A stretch of 59,086 bases of DNA from a virus. Shown here one piece after another: positions 49,622 through 57,103 of the stretch. Where the stretch lies: IMG/VR virus record IMGVR_UViG_3300008108_000133, positions 1-59,086 of that record. One strand, 5' to 3'. Position 1 is the first letter of the stretch. The number at the start of each line of letters is the position of its first letter. The notes under the pieces were generated by a model that saw nothing but the letters and a program-made list of their open reading frames with translations, was not told the DNA's origin and searched no databases. A program made the translations under genes and the position numbers.

Positions 49622-51716
49622 ACTAAAAAATCTTTTAGATAAATTTGTCATAGATCCTGAAGATCCTATCAATAATCTGAATCTAGCAAAGTTTTATCAT
49701 TCTATTGATCAAACATCTTCTGCTGTTTCTTATTACACAAGAACTGCAGAAAGGACAGAAGATAAAACTTTAATGTATGCTTGTCTTCTTGCAGCATCTG
49801 ATTGCTTCAATTCTCAGGGATGTAGAAACAATTCGGTCAAAGGTCTAATTCAAAGTGCAATTGCAGTACAACCAAAACGACCAGAAGGATACTTTCTTCT
49901 TTCAAGATTTTATGAAAAAGAAAAGAATTATCATGATTCATATTTAATTGCTTCGATTGGCGAAGGTGTTGCAGATTTCGATTTAGAACCTCTTCCATTA
50001 AAGGTTGATTATCCTGGATATTATGGTATTCTGTTTGAGAAAGCCGTATCATCTTGGTGGTGTGGATTATGTGATGATAGTAGGGATTACTTCCTAGAAT
50101 TAAAAACTAAACATTGGGATGAAATGGACGAAATTCATAAAAATGCTGTAATGAATAATTTAAAAATACTCAAAGTTGGTTTTGATTGGGGACACGCAGC
50201 AGAAAATAGATGGTTTAAAGACACGGTAGAGAAAGAAATCTTTGTGGATAATGTCTACCAAAAGTTCTTTGAAGTTGAAAATGATGATGTAGTGTTTGAT
50301 GTTGGCGCAAGTTCAGGTCCATTCACATTTTCAATCAAAGATAAAAATCCATCAAAAGTTTATTGTTTTGAGCCTCATTCTGAGTTATTCAAAAATCTCA
50401 CAAAGAATGTAGAGTCCGATAATGTAGTTTGCGTTAATAAAGCAATCGGTCCCGTCGATGGGAGTTTTGAAACATCAGGTCTTTTCAATAAAGATTTGAG
50501 AGAGACTTCCTCAGAGAAAAATACTCAAACAGTTCCTTCAGTAAAGTTCTCGACTTTTATTAAAGAAAACAATATTGAAAAGATTGATTTTCTAAAGTCT
50601 GATTGTGAAGGTGGAGAGTATGACATCTTCAATGATGAAAACTTACCCTGGATTAAAAAGAATGTAAAGAAGATTGCAGGTGAATGGCATCTAACTACAC
50701 CAGAACAAAAAGAAAAGTTTAGACACTTTAGAGACACTTACTTGAGAGATTTCCCTAATCATGAAGTCTATTCTATCGATTATGTGGATATCAAGTGGAG
50801 TGTTTGGGATGATTGGTTTATCGACCGTTATTATCTAATCAATATTTATATCGACAATAGGGTACAAGTAGAAGAAAAAAAGTGGAAGAACTCCATCCTA
50901 CCTACGATGGAGTTTACAACCTCTATTGATACCAAAAATGGTTGCGTAGTTGATTGCGTCTTCTGCCCTCAAAGAACTCTTCAAAAATCATATAAAGGAG
51001 AAAGGTTCTTAAGTCTTGATAATTTCAAGAAAGCAGTGGATAAAATGCCACAGGAAATTCGTGTAACCTTTGCAGGATTTACTGAACCTTGGTTGAATCC
51101 AAAGACTACAGATATGCTTCTTTATGCACATCAAGAAAGTCATCCAATTTCAGTGTTTACAACTGGTATTGGTATGGATATCAATGATGTAGAAAGAATC
51201 AAGAATATTCCTTATGCAGGAAATCCTAATGGTGGATTTGTTCTACATCTTCCCGACCAAGAAAGAAAAGCAAAGCATCCAATCACAGATAGGTATATTA
51301 AAGTCATTGAGAAGTTTGGTGAAGTTCATAGAGAAATTCAAAACTTTACTCTAATGTGTATGGGTACAGTTCATGAATCTGTACGTCACGTATTTCCAGA
51401 AGCTCCTACCTATCAAATGTGGTCTAGAGCAGGCAATCTTCTAGGTGAAAGTATCATGAAACCTGAACTTCTCAACAGAAAGGATGAATATAAGTCTGTA
51501 TATCACGGAGAGCAACCAATGACCTGCGGTTGTTTAGAAAAACTTTATCACAATATTATGCTTCCAAATGGTGATGTTTCTCTTTGCTGTATGGATTATG
51601 GACTCGAACATATCCTTGGCAACCTTCTAGAACAAGATTATGAGGATGTAATTCCTTATGATAATACTTGTTTCAATCTCTGTAGATTCTGTGAAAATGC
51701 AAAGAAACCATTATGA
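49614..51716 (+). CDS. TPR - FkbM methyltransferase - radical SAM (SPASM-like) fusion
   Basis: 700 residues. Residues 1-200 are helical TPR-like. Residues about 215-380 are an FkbM-type AdoMet methyltransferase (VVFDVGASSGPFTFSI, VYCFEPHSELF, IDFLKSDCEGGE). Residues about 430-640 are a radical SAM domain with C444-x3-C448-x2-C451 (CVVDCVFCPQ). A Cys-rich end (TCGCLEKLYHN, LCCMDYG, CRFCENA) resembles a SPASM auxiliary cluster site. The fusion implies two chemistries on one target, perhaps a peptide or glycan. Ends with ATGA coupling to the next gene. Confidence 0.82.
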   Translation: MNELKNLLDKFVIDPEDPINNLNLAKFYHSIDQTSSAVSYYTRTAERTEDKTLMYACLLAASDCFNSQGCRNNSVKGLIQSAIAVQPKRPEGYFLLSRFYEKEKNYHDSYLIASIGEGVADFDLEPLPLKVDYPGYYGILFEKAVSSWWCGLCDDSRDYFLELKTKHWDEMDEIHKNAVMNNLKILKVGFDWGHAAENRWFKDTVEKEIFVDNVYQKFFEVENDDVVFDVGASSGPFTFSIKDKNPSKVYCFEPHSELFKNLTKNVESDNVVCVNKAIGPVDGSFETSGLFNKDLRETSSEKNTQTVPSVKFSTFIKENNIEKIDFLKSDCEGGEYDIFNDENLPWIKKNVKKIAGEWHLTTPEQKEKFRHFRDTYLRDFPNHEVYSIDYVDIKWSVWDDWFIDRYYLINIYIDNRVQVEEKKWKNSILPTMEFTTSIDTKNGCVVDCVFCPQRTLQKSYKGERFLSLDNFKKAVDKMPQEIRVTFAGFTEPWLNPKTTDMLLYAHQESHPISVFTTGIGMDINDVERIKNIPYAGNPNGGFVLHLPDQERKAKHPITDRYIKVIEKFGEVHREIQNFTLMCMGTVHESVRHVFPEAPTYQMWSRAGNLLGESIMKPELLNRKDEYKSVYHGEQPMTCGCLEKLYHNIMLPNGDVSLCCMDYGLEHILGNLLEQDYEDVIPYDNTCFNLCRFCENAKKPL

Positions 51717-52300
51717 GATACTTGGTTAATGGACCTACTCCAAATCCACAAAAAAACCCAACTCTTTGGGTTGTGGATAATTTTTATAGTGACCCAGATG
51801 CAATTCGTGAGTTTGCACTAAAGCAAGAATTTGAATTTAGTGACTACCATAGAGGAAGAAGAACTCATCATCAGTTCGAAATTTCTGGTACTAAAGAAGC
51901 ATTTGAGTCCATTATGGGAATAAAAATAACAAATTGGATGGAAACACATGGAATGTGTGGTAGATTTCAATACTGTACCTGTGAGGATGCACTGGTTTAT
52001 CATGCAGATTCTCAAAAATGGGCTGCAGCAATTTATTTAACTCCAGATGCCCCTTATGAGTGTGGGACCTCTTTAATTGCTCATAAAAAAACAAAAATTC
52101 GTAATGTAAATACTGTTGGATCCGATGTTATTTGGGAAAAGAAGCATTTAGACCCAACACCTTGGGAGAAAGTAGATGTTGTTGGTAATGTTTATAATCG
52201 TTTAGTAATTTGGGACGCACATTGCGTTCATCAAGCATCTCAATATTTTGGATATGATAAAGATGATTCTAGATTGATACAGATTTTTTTCTTTGATTGA
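51713..52300 (+). CDS. DUF6445/2OG-oxygenase-like protein
   Basis: 195 residues. VYHADSQKWAAAIYLTPDAP holds the first ligands (H-x-D), NRLVIWDAHCVHQASQYFGYDKDDSRLIQIFFFD the distal His and Arg. This is the DUF6445-like branch of Fe(II)/2-oxoglutarate oxygenases. Coupled to the radical SAM fusion, which may act on the same substrate. Fifth oxygenase-type gene of the window. Confidence 0.72.
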   Translation: MRYLVNGPTPNPQKNPTLWVVDNFYSDPDAIREFALKQEFEFSDYHRGRRTHHQFEISGTKEAFESIMGIKITNWMETHGMCGRFQYCTCEDALVYHADSQKWAAAIYLTPDAPYECGTSLIAHKKTKIRNVNTVGSDVIWEKKHLDPTPWEKVDVVGNVYNRLVIWDAHCVHQASQYFGYDKDDSRLIQIFFFD

Positions 52301-52333
52301 TAATAAACATATAAAATTATAGATAAAAATTTA

Positions 52334-52363
52334 TTGACTCAATCATATATTATCATATATAAT
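52334..52363 (+). promoter_or_regulatory. Sigma70-type promoter at the start of the metabolic module
   Basis: TTGACT (52334-52339), an 18-bp spacer and TATAAT (52358-52363), 61 nt before the glutaredoxin gene. Confidence 0.68.
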
Positions 52364-52376
52364 TGATACACATTGG

Positions 52377-52398
52377 TCCCTCCTTTTGGGGGGATTTT
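52377..52398 (+). terminator. Hairpin with T run in the leader (possible attenuator)
   Basis: TCCCTCC/GGGGGGA with a TTTT loop (one G-U pair), then ATTTT-like T residues. It lies just after the promoter and before the ribosome site, so it could attenuate rather than end an upstream transcript. Confidence 0.55.
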
Positions 52399-52423
52399 AA
52401 TATCAACTAAAATTTTTTGAATT

Positions 52424-52663
52424 ATGAAATTTACAGTTTATTCTAAAGAAGGTTGTCCATATTGCAATAAGATCGAACAGGTGCTACAATTGTCGGGATT
52501 AGAGCACAAGGTTTATAAACTTGACGAAAATTTTAGTCGTGAAGATTTTTACTCTAAGTTTGGCCTTGGATCTACGTTCCCTCAAGTTGTTTTAAATGAT
52601 CAGACAAGACTTGGTGGATGCACAGAAACCGTAAAATATCTACAGGAAAACAAAATCATCTAA
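52424..52663 (+). CDS. grx: Glutaredoxin
   Basis: 79 residues with the thioredoxin fold of short phage and bacterial glutaredoxins. The redox motif is C11-P-Y-C14; TFPQVVLN supplies the cis-Pro before the glutathione site and GGCTETVKYL the last helix. It reduces ribonucleotide reductase or other phage thiol enzymes, drawing on glutathione. First gene of the early/middle module; the stop overlaps the next ATG (TAATGG). Confidence 0.93.
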   Translation: MKFTVYSKEGCPYCNKIEQVLQLSGLEHKVYKLDENFSREDFYSKFGLGSTFPQVVLNDQTRLGGCTETVKYLQENKII

Positions 52664-53022
52664 TGGAAAATACAATTCACGAAGTTTATGGTGATGTGGA
52701 AAAAGCAATCGATTATGCCTTTAAAGGACAATTTGTTTTAAACTTTTATGATTATTTGAAAATTCGTGGAACCAAAAGAGTAGAGGTTGAAGAGTTCATT
52801 GGAAGTGCAACTGCAAATGAAATCAGCAATCTTGTAATGGATCTAGATGATTATCTAGAAGGTGGTTCAGATGAAATGCACAAACAACTTCGTGAAGCAT
52901 ACGGTCACATTCCAAAACCGCAAGCAAGAAAAATTAGAAATTACTTGTATAAAATTTTGGAAGATGCATGGAAATATAGTCATGATAGAAGACCAGGAAG
53001 GAGAAAAAAGGAAACTAAATAA
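52663..53022 (+). CDS. Conserved hypothetical protein
   Basis: 119 residues from ATG 52663, coupled to the grx stop; a start at 52618 would overlap grx by 46 nt and is unlikely. Helical and acidic at first, then basic (RPGRRKKETK). No catalytic motif. I think it belongs to a family frequent in T4-like cyanophages next to grx or speD, but cannot name it. Confidence 0.7.
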   Translation: MENTIHEVYGDVEKAIDYAFKGQFVLNFYDYLKIRGTKRVEVEEFIGSATANEISNLVMDLDDYLEGGSDEMHKQLREAYGHIPKPQARKIRNYLYKILEDAWKYSHDRRPGRRKKETK

Positions 53023-53194
53023 AAGAGAACCGCAGATTAATCGCGGATTCGAATTGATGTTACGTCAGCATAATAGGAGGGAGAAACCATCAAAACCAAA
53101 ATCATTTTTAATTCGATTTGGTAAGATGATATCTCTCCTCAGACGAGAGATACATTTTCAATTTGAATTATTTTTAGATATAAAGAAAAAGTAA
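52982..53194 (+). CDS. Small basic hypothetical protein
   Basis: 70 residues, strongly basic, ending FQFELFLDIKKK. It overlaps the end of the preceding gene by 41 nt in another frame; an internal ATG at residue 26 is an alternative start. The open space to 53211 is otherwise empty, which favours a real gene. Confidence 0.5.
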   Translation: MIEDQEGEKRKLNKREPQINRGFELMLRQHNRREKPSKPKSFLIRFGKMISLLRREIHFQFELFLDIKKK

Positions 53195-53211
53195 CTCTCG
53201 GGGAAAGAAAA

Positions 53212-53439
53212 ATGGAAACGCCTTATATTCTCACATTCACCGTATTATTTTCTTTGATGTTTTTAATGATTGGAAGTATAATGGGGTGGATTTTAAAACA
53301 AAGTCAGTTTGAAAAAATTTATGGCATTCCAAACCTCCATCCAGAAATGTATGATGAACATGGAAATGTTGTTCCAGATGAAATTTTAGCAGTGAGATTT
53401 GAAAACGATTATGACTACGACGACGAAGACGAAGACTGA
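53212..53439 (+). CDS. Membrane-anchored acidic protein
   Basis: 75 residues: one N-terminal transmembrane helix (about 6-28) and a soluble part ending in a DYDYDDEDED tail. The Asp run overlaps the start of the next gene. GGGGAAAG precedes the ATG. Function unknown. Confidence 0.68.
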   Translation: METPYILTFTVLFSLMFLMIGSIMGWILKQSQFEKIYGIPNLHPEMYDEHGNVVPDEILAVRFENDYDYDDEDED

Positions 53440-53992
53440 AAAACCAATTCCTAAACTTCAACCTAATCCATTTCAACACGAAATTCTAGAACTTGCTTCT
53501 AAGCAGAGAACTAACGCTAAGAAAGTTGAAGTTCTTAAAGAATATAGAAATGATGGATTAGTTACTATTCTCATTATGAATTTTGATGAGAGTATTATTA
53601 GTGTTCTTCCAGAAGGTGCTGTTCCTTACGCAACAGTAGATGGACAGACTTCCCTTGGAGGAAATCTTACTGACCTTATTGAAAGTAAGGCAAAAAATGA
53701 TGGGATGAAATCTAACGGTTATTATGGAACCGAAGAATTTACTAATGAATCTTTGAGGACATCGATTAGAAATGAATTTCAAAATTTTTACATTTATGTA
53801 AAGGGTGGCAACGATAGTATTTCTAGACTACGTAAGGAAACAATGTTTATCAATATGATTCAAGGACTTCATCCTCTTGAAGCTGAACTTATGTGTCTTG
53901 TAAAAGATAAAAGACTTACAGATAAATATAAGATCACTAAAGAAATTGTATCGGAAGCATATCCCGATATTACTTGGGGTGGTCGTTCATGA
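53411..53992 (+). CDS. DUF6433-like conserved T4-type protein
   Basis: 193 residues from ATG 53411 (an upstream TTG at 53399 is unlikely). A Thr/Lys-rich start is followed by a folded domain; the last 60 residues (KETMFINMIQGLHPLEAELM, KDKRLTDKYKITKEIV) match a conserved T4-like family I know as DUF6433. Role not established. Overlaps the gene before by 29 nt and the next by 4. Confidence 0.7.
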   Translation: MTTTTKTKTEKPIPKLQPNPFQHEILELASKQRTNAKKVEVLKEYRNDGLVTILIMNFDESIISVLPEGAVPYATVDGQTSLGGNLTDLIESKAKNDGMKSNGYYGTEEFTNESLRTSIRNEFQNFYIYVKGGNDSISRLRKETMFINMIQGLHPLEAELMCLVKDKRLTDKYKITKEIVSEAYPDITWGGRS

Positions 53993-54327
53993 ATGCCGTA
54001 ATTGTGGAGGAAGATACTAAAGTGGAATGGTCACAAGAAGAAAGGAAATCTCTTCCTCCCAAATATGGTTGCGAATTATTGATTCAAAATGCAACAATGA
54101 TTCAAGCAAAGGATAGTTCGTTGCCCAGTGATGCTTACCTTATTTGGTATAAGATAAACGATAAAGTTTTTCTTGATGTATGTCGGTGCAGAAAAAGATC
54201 TGATCTTTTCGATCTGTATTACGATAAATTTGGTCCAGGATCTGTTCAAAAAATTGATTTTGGATACGGTAGAGTAAATCCCAAACTTTGGGGATATAAA
54301 GCACCAGAAGGAAAGAAAAAAAGATGA
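53989..54327 (+). CDS. Conserved hypothetical protein
   Basis: 112 residues from ATG 53989 (ATGA overlap with the upstream TGA). Compact mixed alpha/beta with Trp/Tyr/Cys residues (YLIWYKINDKVFLDVCRCRKRSD) and a basic GKKKR end. No family named. Coupled to the next gene by 4 nt. Confidence 0.68.
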   Translation: MNAVIVEEDTKVEWSQEERKSLPPKYGCELLIQNATMIQAKDSSLPSDAYLIWYKINDKVFLDVCRCRKRSDLFDLYYDKFGPGSVQKIDFGYGRVNPKLWGYKAPEGKKKR

Positions 54328-54521
54328 TTGGAGCAGGTGGATTTGATAAAGGGAAAGCGAAAGTAACTCTCTATACTGATGAAGTTAATAATTTAATTAA
54401 AAAATATAAAAAGATTAAAAAATATATGAGATCTCCATTGTATCAAGTAAAGACAATGGATGGAACAGAAGAAGTTGTGTCGGAACTTTTAAAAGAATAT
54501 GAGGAAAATCCTGAACTTTAA
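54324..54521 (+). CDS. Small hypothetical protein
   Basis: 65 residues; Lys-rich helix in the centre (NNLIKKYKKIKKYM), acidic end. Start and stop are coupled to neighbours (ATGA, TAATG). Directly precedes speD. Confidence 0.62.
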   Translation: MIGAGGFDKGKAKVTLYTDEVNNLIKKYKKIKKYMRSPLYQVKTMDGTEEVVSELLKEYEENPEL

Positions 54522-54847
54522 TGGGTAAGCATTATTTACTAAACCTTTATGGTTGTTCGTTTGTTCTCTTGGACGACGAACGTTGCCTTATTGATCTACT
54601 AGAAAATGCAGCAGTAGCAAGTGGAGCAACTGTGGTTCAGACTATATCAAAAAAGTTTGAACCACAAGGTGTTACTGTTATTTGTTTACTTTCAGAAAGT
54701 CATATTAGTATTCATACTTGGCCAGAAGAAGGAAAAGCAGCGGTAGATGTTTATACCTGTGGAGATTGTAATCCAAAGATCGGTTGCGATATTATTATTC
54801 AACAACTTTACGCCCAAGACCATACTTTAAGTTATATTGAGCGTTGA
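54521..54847 (+). CDS. speD: S-adenosylmethionine decarboxylase proenzyme
   Basis: 108 residues, the short bacterial (class 1B) type. It cleaves itself between E59 and S60 in ESHISIHTWPE to make the pyruvoyl group, then decarboxylates AdoMet for spermidine synthesis. H65 and C80 are the usual catalytic His and Cys in correct spacing from S60. Polyamines may help DNA packing and translation during infection; speD is a known auxiliary gene of T4-like cyanophages. Confidence 0.95.
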   Translation: MGKHYLLNLYGCSFVLLDDERCLIDLLENAAVASGATVVQTISKKFEPQGVTVICLLSESHISIHTWPEEGKAAVDVYTCGDCNPKIGCDIIIQQLYAQDHTLSYIER

Positions 54848-54895
54848 CAGATTAAAATATATACCTTATAATCATTTACATATATTTGTTTTGTA

Positions 54896-55096
54896 ATGAC
54901 ACACTATAAACCATACTCACCCGAATGGCATCGCAAACGTTACTTAAAGGAAGCGTTAGATAAGTATTTGGATGAGTATATTGATAATCAGATAATACTT
55001 GATGATATTTCTGATATTCTATCTGAAAGATCCGAAAAAGCATATGAGGAATTCAGTAGAATTAATGATTTGGAATCGATGATTAACACTAAATAA
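54896..55096 (+). CDS. Small helical hypothetical protein
   Basis: 66 residues, charged and helical (EWHRKRYLKEALDKYLDEYID). A TATAAT-like element lies 21 nt before the ATG. Of a type common in cyanophages, function unknown. Confidence 0.68.
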   Translation: MTHYKPYSPEWHRKRYLKEALDKYLDEYIDNQIILDDISDILSERSEKAYEEFSRINDLESMINTK

Positions 55097-55115
55097 TACA
55101 ATATGGAGATTGAAT

Positions 55116-55433
55116 ATGCTCTCTACTCAATATCGTTTGCGTCTGGAAGGAATCTGTAACAAAATTGCCAGACACGAAGAGGTTGGATTGGAGGATATGA
55201 TTTGGGCAGAAAAACTTGGTAAAGCAAATCGCTCTGCTGCAACAATGTTAAGGCAAGCAAGACGCCGCGCTGCTAATCCTGATATGAAAGAAGGAAGTCT
55301 TGATGATTTTATGAATGCACTTGATCTTGGGGATCCGGATCCATCAAATCATCGCACTGGATTTAATGGTGCCGATGACATCATTGACTTTTTCACTGGC
55401 GATAAACCAGATGATTGGAGACAAAGAGATTAA
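55116..55433 (+). CDS. Conserved hypothetical protein
   Basis: 105 residues from ATG 55116 (GGAG 8 nt upstream; TTG at 55110 is an alternative). Basic helical first half (MLRQARRRAANPDMKEG), acidic second half (DLGDPDPSNHRTGF, DDIIDFFTGDKPDDW). Possibly nucleic-acid related, but no motif proves it. Its stop is one base before an NtcA-type palindrome. Confidence 0.7.
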   Translation: MLSTQYRLRLEGICNKIARHEEVGLEDMIWAEKLGKANRSAATMLRQARRRAANPDMKEGSLDDFMNALDLGDPDPSNHRTGFNGADDIIDFFTGDKPDDWRQRD

Positions 55434-55434
55434 A

Positions 55435-55452
55435 TTGTAACAAAAGTTACAA
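55435..55452. promoter_or_regulatory. NtcA-type binding site (GTA-N8-TAC)
   Basis: TTGTAACAAAAGTTACAA is a perfect inverted repeat containing GTA-N8-TAC at 55437-55450, the consensus of the cyanobacterial nitrogen regulator NtcA. It lies directly before a sigma70 promoter. The distance from TAC to the -10 at 55482 is 31 nt, longer than the usual about 22, so the mode of action (activation or repression) is uncertain. Confidence 0.65.
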
Positions 55453-55458
55453 AACTTT

Positions 55459-55487
55459 TTGCATAACTATAGTAACAGGTCTATAAT
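55459..55487 (+). promoter_or_regulatory. Sigma70-type promoter of the riboswitch transcript
   Basis: TTGCAT (55459-55464), a 17-bp spacer and TATAAT (55482-55487). Predicted start near 55494, right at the first base of the riboswitch. Confidence 0.7.
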
Positions 55488-55494
55488 GACCTTA

Positions 55495-55582
55495 CGTTCA
55501 TCTGGAATACCAGACGGAAGTAAGCCGACGCGGAACGGATTCGTTCATCCCATATGGGACGCAAACGCCGACTGAAGGAACG
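55495..55582 (+). ncRNA. Glutamine riboswitch (glnA/Downstream-peptide type), apparently tandem
   Basis: Aptamer 1: CGTTC (55495-55499), TCTGG/CCAGA hairpin (55501-55514), the conserved CGGAAGTAAG (55515-55524), GAACG (55533-55537). Aptamer 2: CGTTC (55542-55546), TCCC/GGGA hairpin, CGCAAACGCCGACTGAAGGAACG to 55582. These match the CGUUC...CGGAAGUA...CUGAAGGAACG pattern of glutamine-binding RNAs of cyanobacteria and phages. A single longer aptamer using the outer CGTTC and final GAACG is also possible. It sits in the leader of a YRGV peptide gene; ligand inferred from the family. Confidence 0.78.
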
Positions 55583-55613
55583 CTCTTTAGCCTCAAAATT
55601 AAGGAGAACCCTA

Positions 55614-55751
55614 ATGTCTAAAGTAGTTTATCGTGGTGTCGAATATGATACACAGAAGCGTCTGGAGTATCAACAACAAATGATGCAACAACCTCAACAG
55701 TACAATGAAACCTATCGTGGTGTTAAGTTTGTAAAGGAGGGGCACAAATGA
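55614..55751 (+). CDS. Riboswitch-controlled small YRGV-motif peptide (DUF4278-like)
   Basis: 45 residues from ATG 55614, which has AAGGAG at 55601-55606; an ATG at 55554 would start inside the riboswitch and is rejected. Two copies of a YRGV(E/K)(Y/F) motif (VVYRGVEYDT and ETYRGVKF) resemble the DUF4278 repeat found in cyanobacteria. It is the 'downstream peptide' expected after this riboswitch class. Function unknown; nitrogen-related by regulation. Confidence 0.75.
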   Translation: MSKVVYRGVEYDTQKRLEYQQQMMQQPQQYNETYRGVKFVKEGHK

Positions 55752-55846
55752 AAAAATTGAACGTACTTCAACTCATTAAAGAGCAGAAGCAAAAGGAACA
55801 ACGTCGTTATCAAGCACTCCTTGCAAATGCTGGAGCGGGAAAATGA
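55748..55846 (+). CDS. 32-residue helical peptide
   Basis: ATG coupled to the preceding stop (ATGA). A Lys/Gln/Glu helix and an Ala/Gly end (LLANAGAGK). AAGGAGG lies 8-14 nt upstream. Probably translated from the riboswitch transcript. Function unknown. Confidence 0.55.
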   Translation: MKKLNVLQLIKEQKQKEQRRYQALLANAGAGK

Positions 55847-55929
55847 TTGCTACGATTGCTGCCATTACTGGAGCATCAACAGCATTTATTTTTCTAATAT
55901 ATTTGGAAATTTTGTTGTTGAGTAAATAA
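55843..55929 (+). CDS. 28-residue hydrophobic peptide
   Basis: ATG coupled to the upstream TGA. One transmembrane helix (residues 2-26) with almost no polar residues, as in very small photosystem or cytochrome subunits, but without a recognisable match. Last gene before the terminator. Confidence 0.5.
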   Translation: MIATIAAITGASTAFIFLIYLEILLLSK

Positions 55930-55937
55930 ATTTTTTA

Positions 55938-55967
55938 AGAGAGGGACTTGACTCCCTCTCTTTTTTT
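55938..55967 (+). terminator. Intrinsic terminator
   Basis: AGAGAGGGA/TCCCTCTCT, 9 bp with a six-base loop, then a run of T. Ends the riboswitch transcript unit of three small genes. Confidence 0.9.
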
Positions 55968-55996
55968 ATGTAGAATCATAGATAATACATATTTTT

Positions 55997-56155
55997 ATGG
56001 ATAGACAAAAAGTAAATTTAATTATTCAAAATATTGAACTTCTTGTTCGTTCGTTAAAAGAAGAATTGAGCAATGAAAAAAAATATAAGTATGAAGAAAT
56101 TGCTCCCTATATTATTGATGAATATGAACCAGAATACTATGAAGAGGAAGATTGA
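55997..56155 (+). CDS. 52-residue acidic protein
   Basis: Coiled first half (NIELLVRSLKEELSNEKK), then a Glu/Tyr-rich acidic end (EYEPEYYEEED). No strong ribosome binding site. Length and context fit a small cyanophage protein upstream of thyX. Function unknown. Confidence 0.6.
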   Translation: MDRQKVNLIIQNIELLVRSLKEELSNEKKYKYEEIAPYIIDEYEPEYYEEED

Positions 56156-56157
56156 AA

Positions 56158-56343
56158 ATGTATGAAACCCTAACAGAATTTGAAAGAGCACTTGCTAGAT
56201 TTGGAGATAAGGTGCAATATATTGTTGGTTTGGAGATCAGCAATAAAATGAGTCCCGAAACCGCATATAAAGAAATCAAAGATATGATGAAGGAACTTAA
56301 AAAACTCCGCAAAATTGAAAAGGATACTTGGGAGAAAGAATGA
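56158..56343 (+). CDS. Small helical hypothetical protein
   Basis: 61 residues from ATG 56158, helical and basic at the end (KKLRKIEKDTWEKE). The stop overlaps the thyX ATG (ATGA). GAGGAAG lies 8 nt upstream. Function unknown. Confidence 0.65.
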   Translation: MYETLTEFERALARFGDKVQYIVGLEISNKMSPETAYKEIKDMMKELKKLRKIEKDTWEKE

Positions 56344-57095
56344 AACCTATTAAAGCAAAAGATCTTTTGGAACTTGATAAGCACATGAAGATTGTGCTTT
56401 TGAACAGTACTCCGAATCCACAAACTCTTGTTTGGCAAGGTGGAAAGAATGATTATAGTGAAGATGCTATTCATACCAAAACTCCACCTTCAGAAACTGA
56501 TTCTGGTAAGTGGGTTATAGAGCAACTCTTAGCGAACGAGAGAGGGCACTGGGGACCTCTGGAACACCCCTCAATCTCATTTGACTGCGTAGGATTCGTT
56601 CATAACGTTATTGTTCAAGCAAGGACTCATCGTGTAGGAGTTTCCTTCGATGTTCAATCTCAACGTTATACTGGAAGGCGTGTATTGAAAGTTGCAAATG
56701 GAGAACTTTCTGCTGATGAAGTTTTTTATGTTCGTCCCCCTGGTCTGTATCTTGACCGTAAAGGTCACAAATATGAATGGACACAAGATGATTACGAACG
56801 GCAACTGAAGTTCTGTCTGGCAGCATCTGAAAGGTATGCGGAAGGTTATATGAAGAGAGGTATGGCGGAAGAGCATCTCAGAGATTATCTTCCACAAAAC
56901 ATTCGCCAAAACTTTGTTGTATCTTTCTCTCTTCGTGCTGCTTTACACTTTCTGGATCTTCGTGCAAAACTTGATGCTCAAGTTGAAATTCAAGCAATGT
57001 GTGAAGGTATGATTCCAATCATGAAAAGTTGGGTTCCAGAAATATTTTCATACTATGAGGAAAAGCGACTACATAAAGCAAGACTATCCCCCTAA
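56340..57095 (+). CDS. thyX: Flavin-dependent thymidylate synthase
   Basis: 251 residues from ATG 56340 (GTG/other starts upstream are unlikely). It makes dTMP from dUMP with FAD, NADPH and methylene-tetrahydrofolate. The ThyX motif is at 95-110: RTHRVGVSFDVQSQRY, with H97, R98 and the SQRY end; RGHWGPLEHPSISF is the first FAD/dUMP segment and FLDLRAKLDAQVEIQAM the second. Thymidylate supply for phage DNA. Coupled to the gene before it. Confidence 0.95.
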   Translation: MKPIKAKDLLELDKHMKIVLLNSTPNPQTLVWQGGKNDYSEDAIHTKTPPSETDSGKWVIEQLLANERGHWGPLEHPSISFDCVGFVHNVIVQARTHRVGVSFDVQSQRYTGRRVLKVANGELSADEVFYVRPPGLYLDRKGHKYEWTQDDYERQLKFCLAASERYAEGYMKRGMAEEHLRDYLPQNIRQNFVVSFSLRAALHFLDLRAKLDAQVEIQAMCEGMIPIMKSWVPEIFSYYEEKRLHKARLSP

Positions 57096-57103
57096 TTATA
57101 GGT

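Noticed and set aside
55554-55613. Longer start of the YRGV peptide gene (65 residues)
   Set aside because: It would begin inside the second riboswitch aptamer, while ATG 55614 has an ideal AAGGAG.
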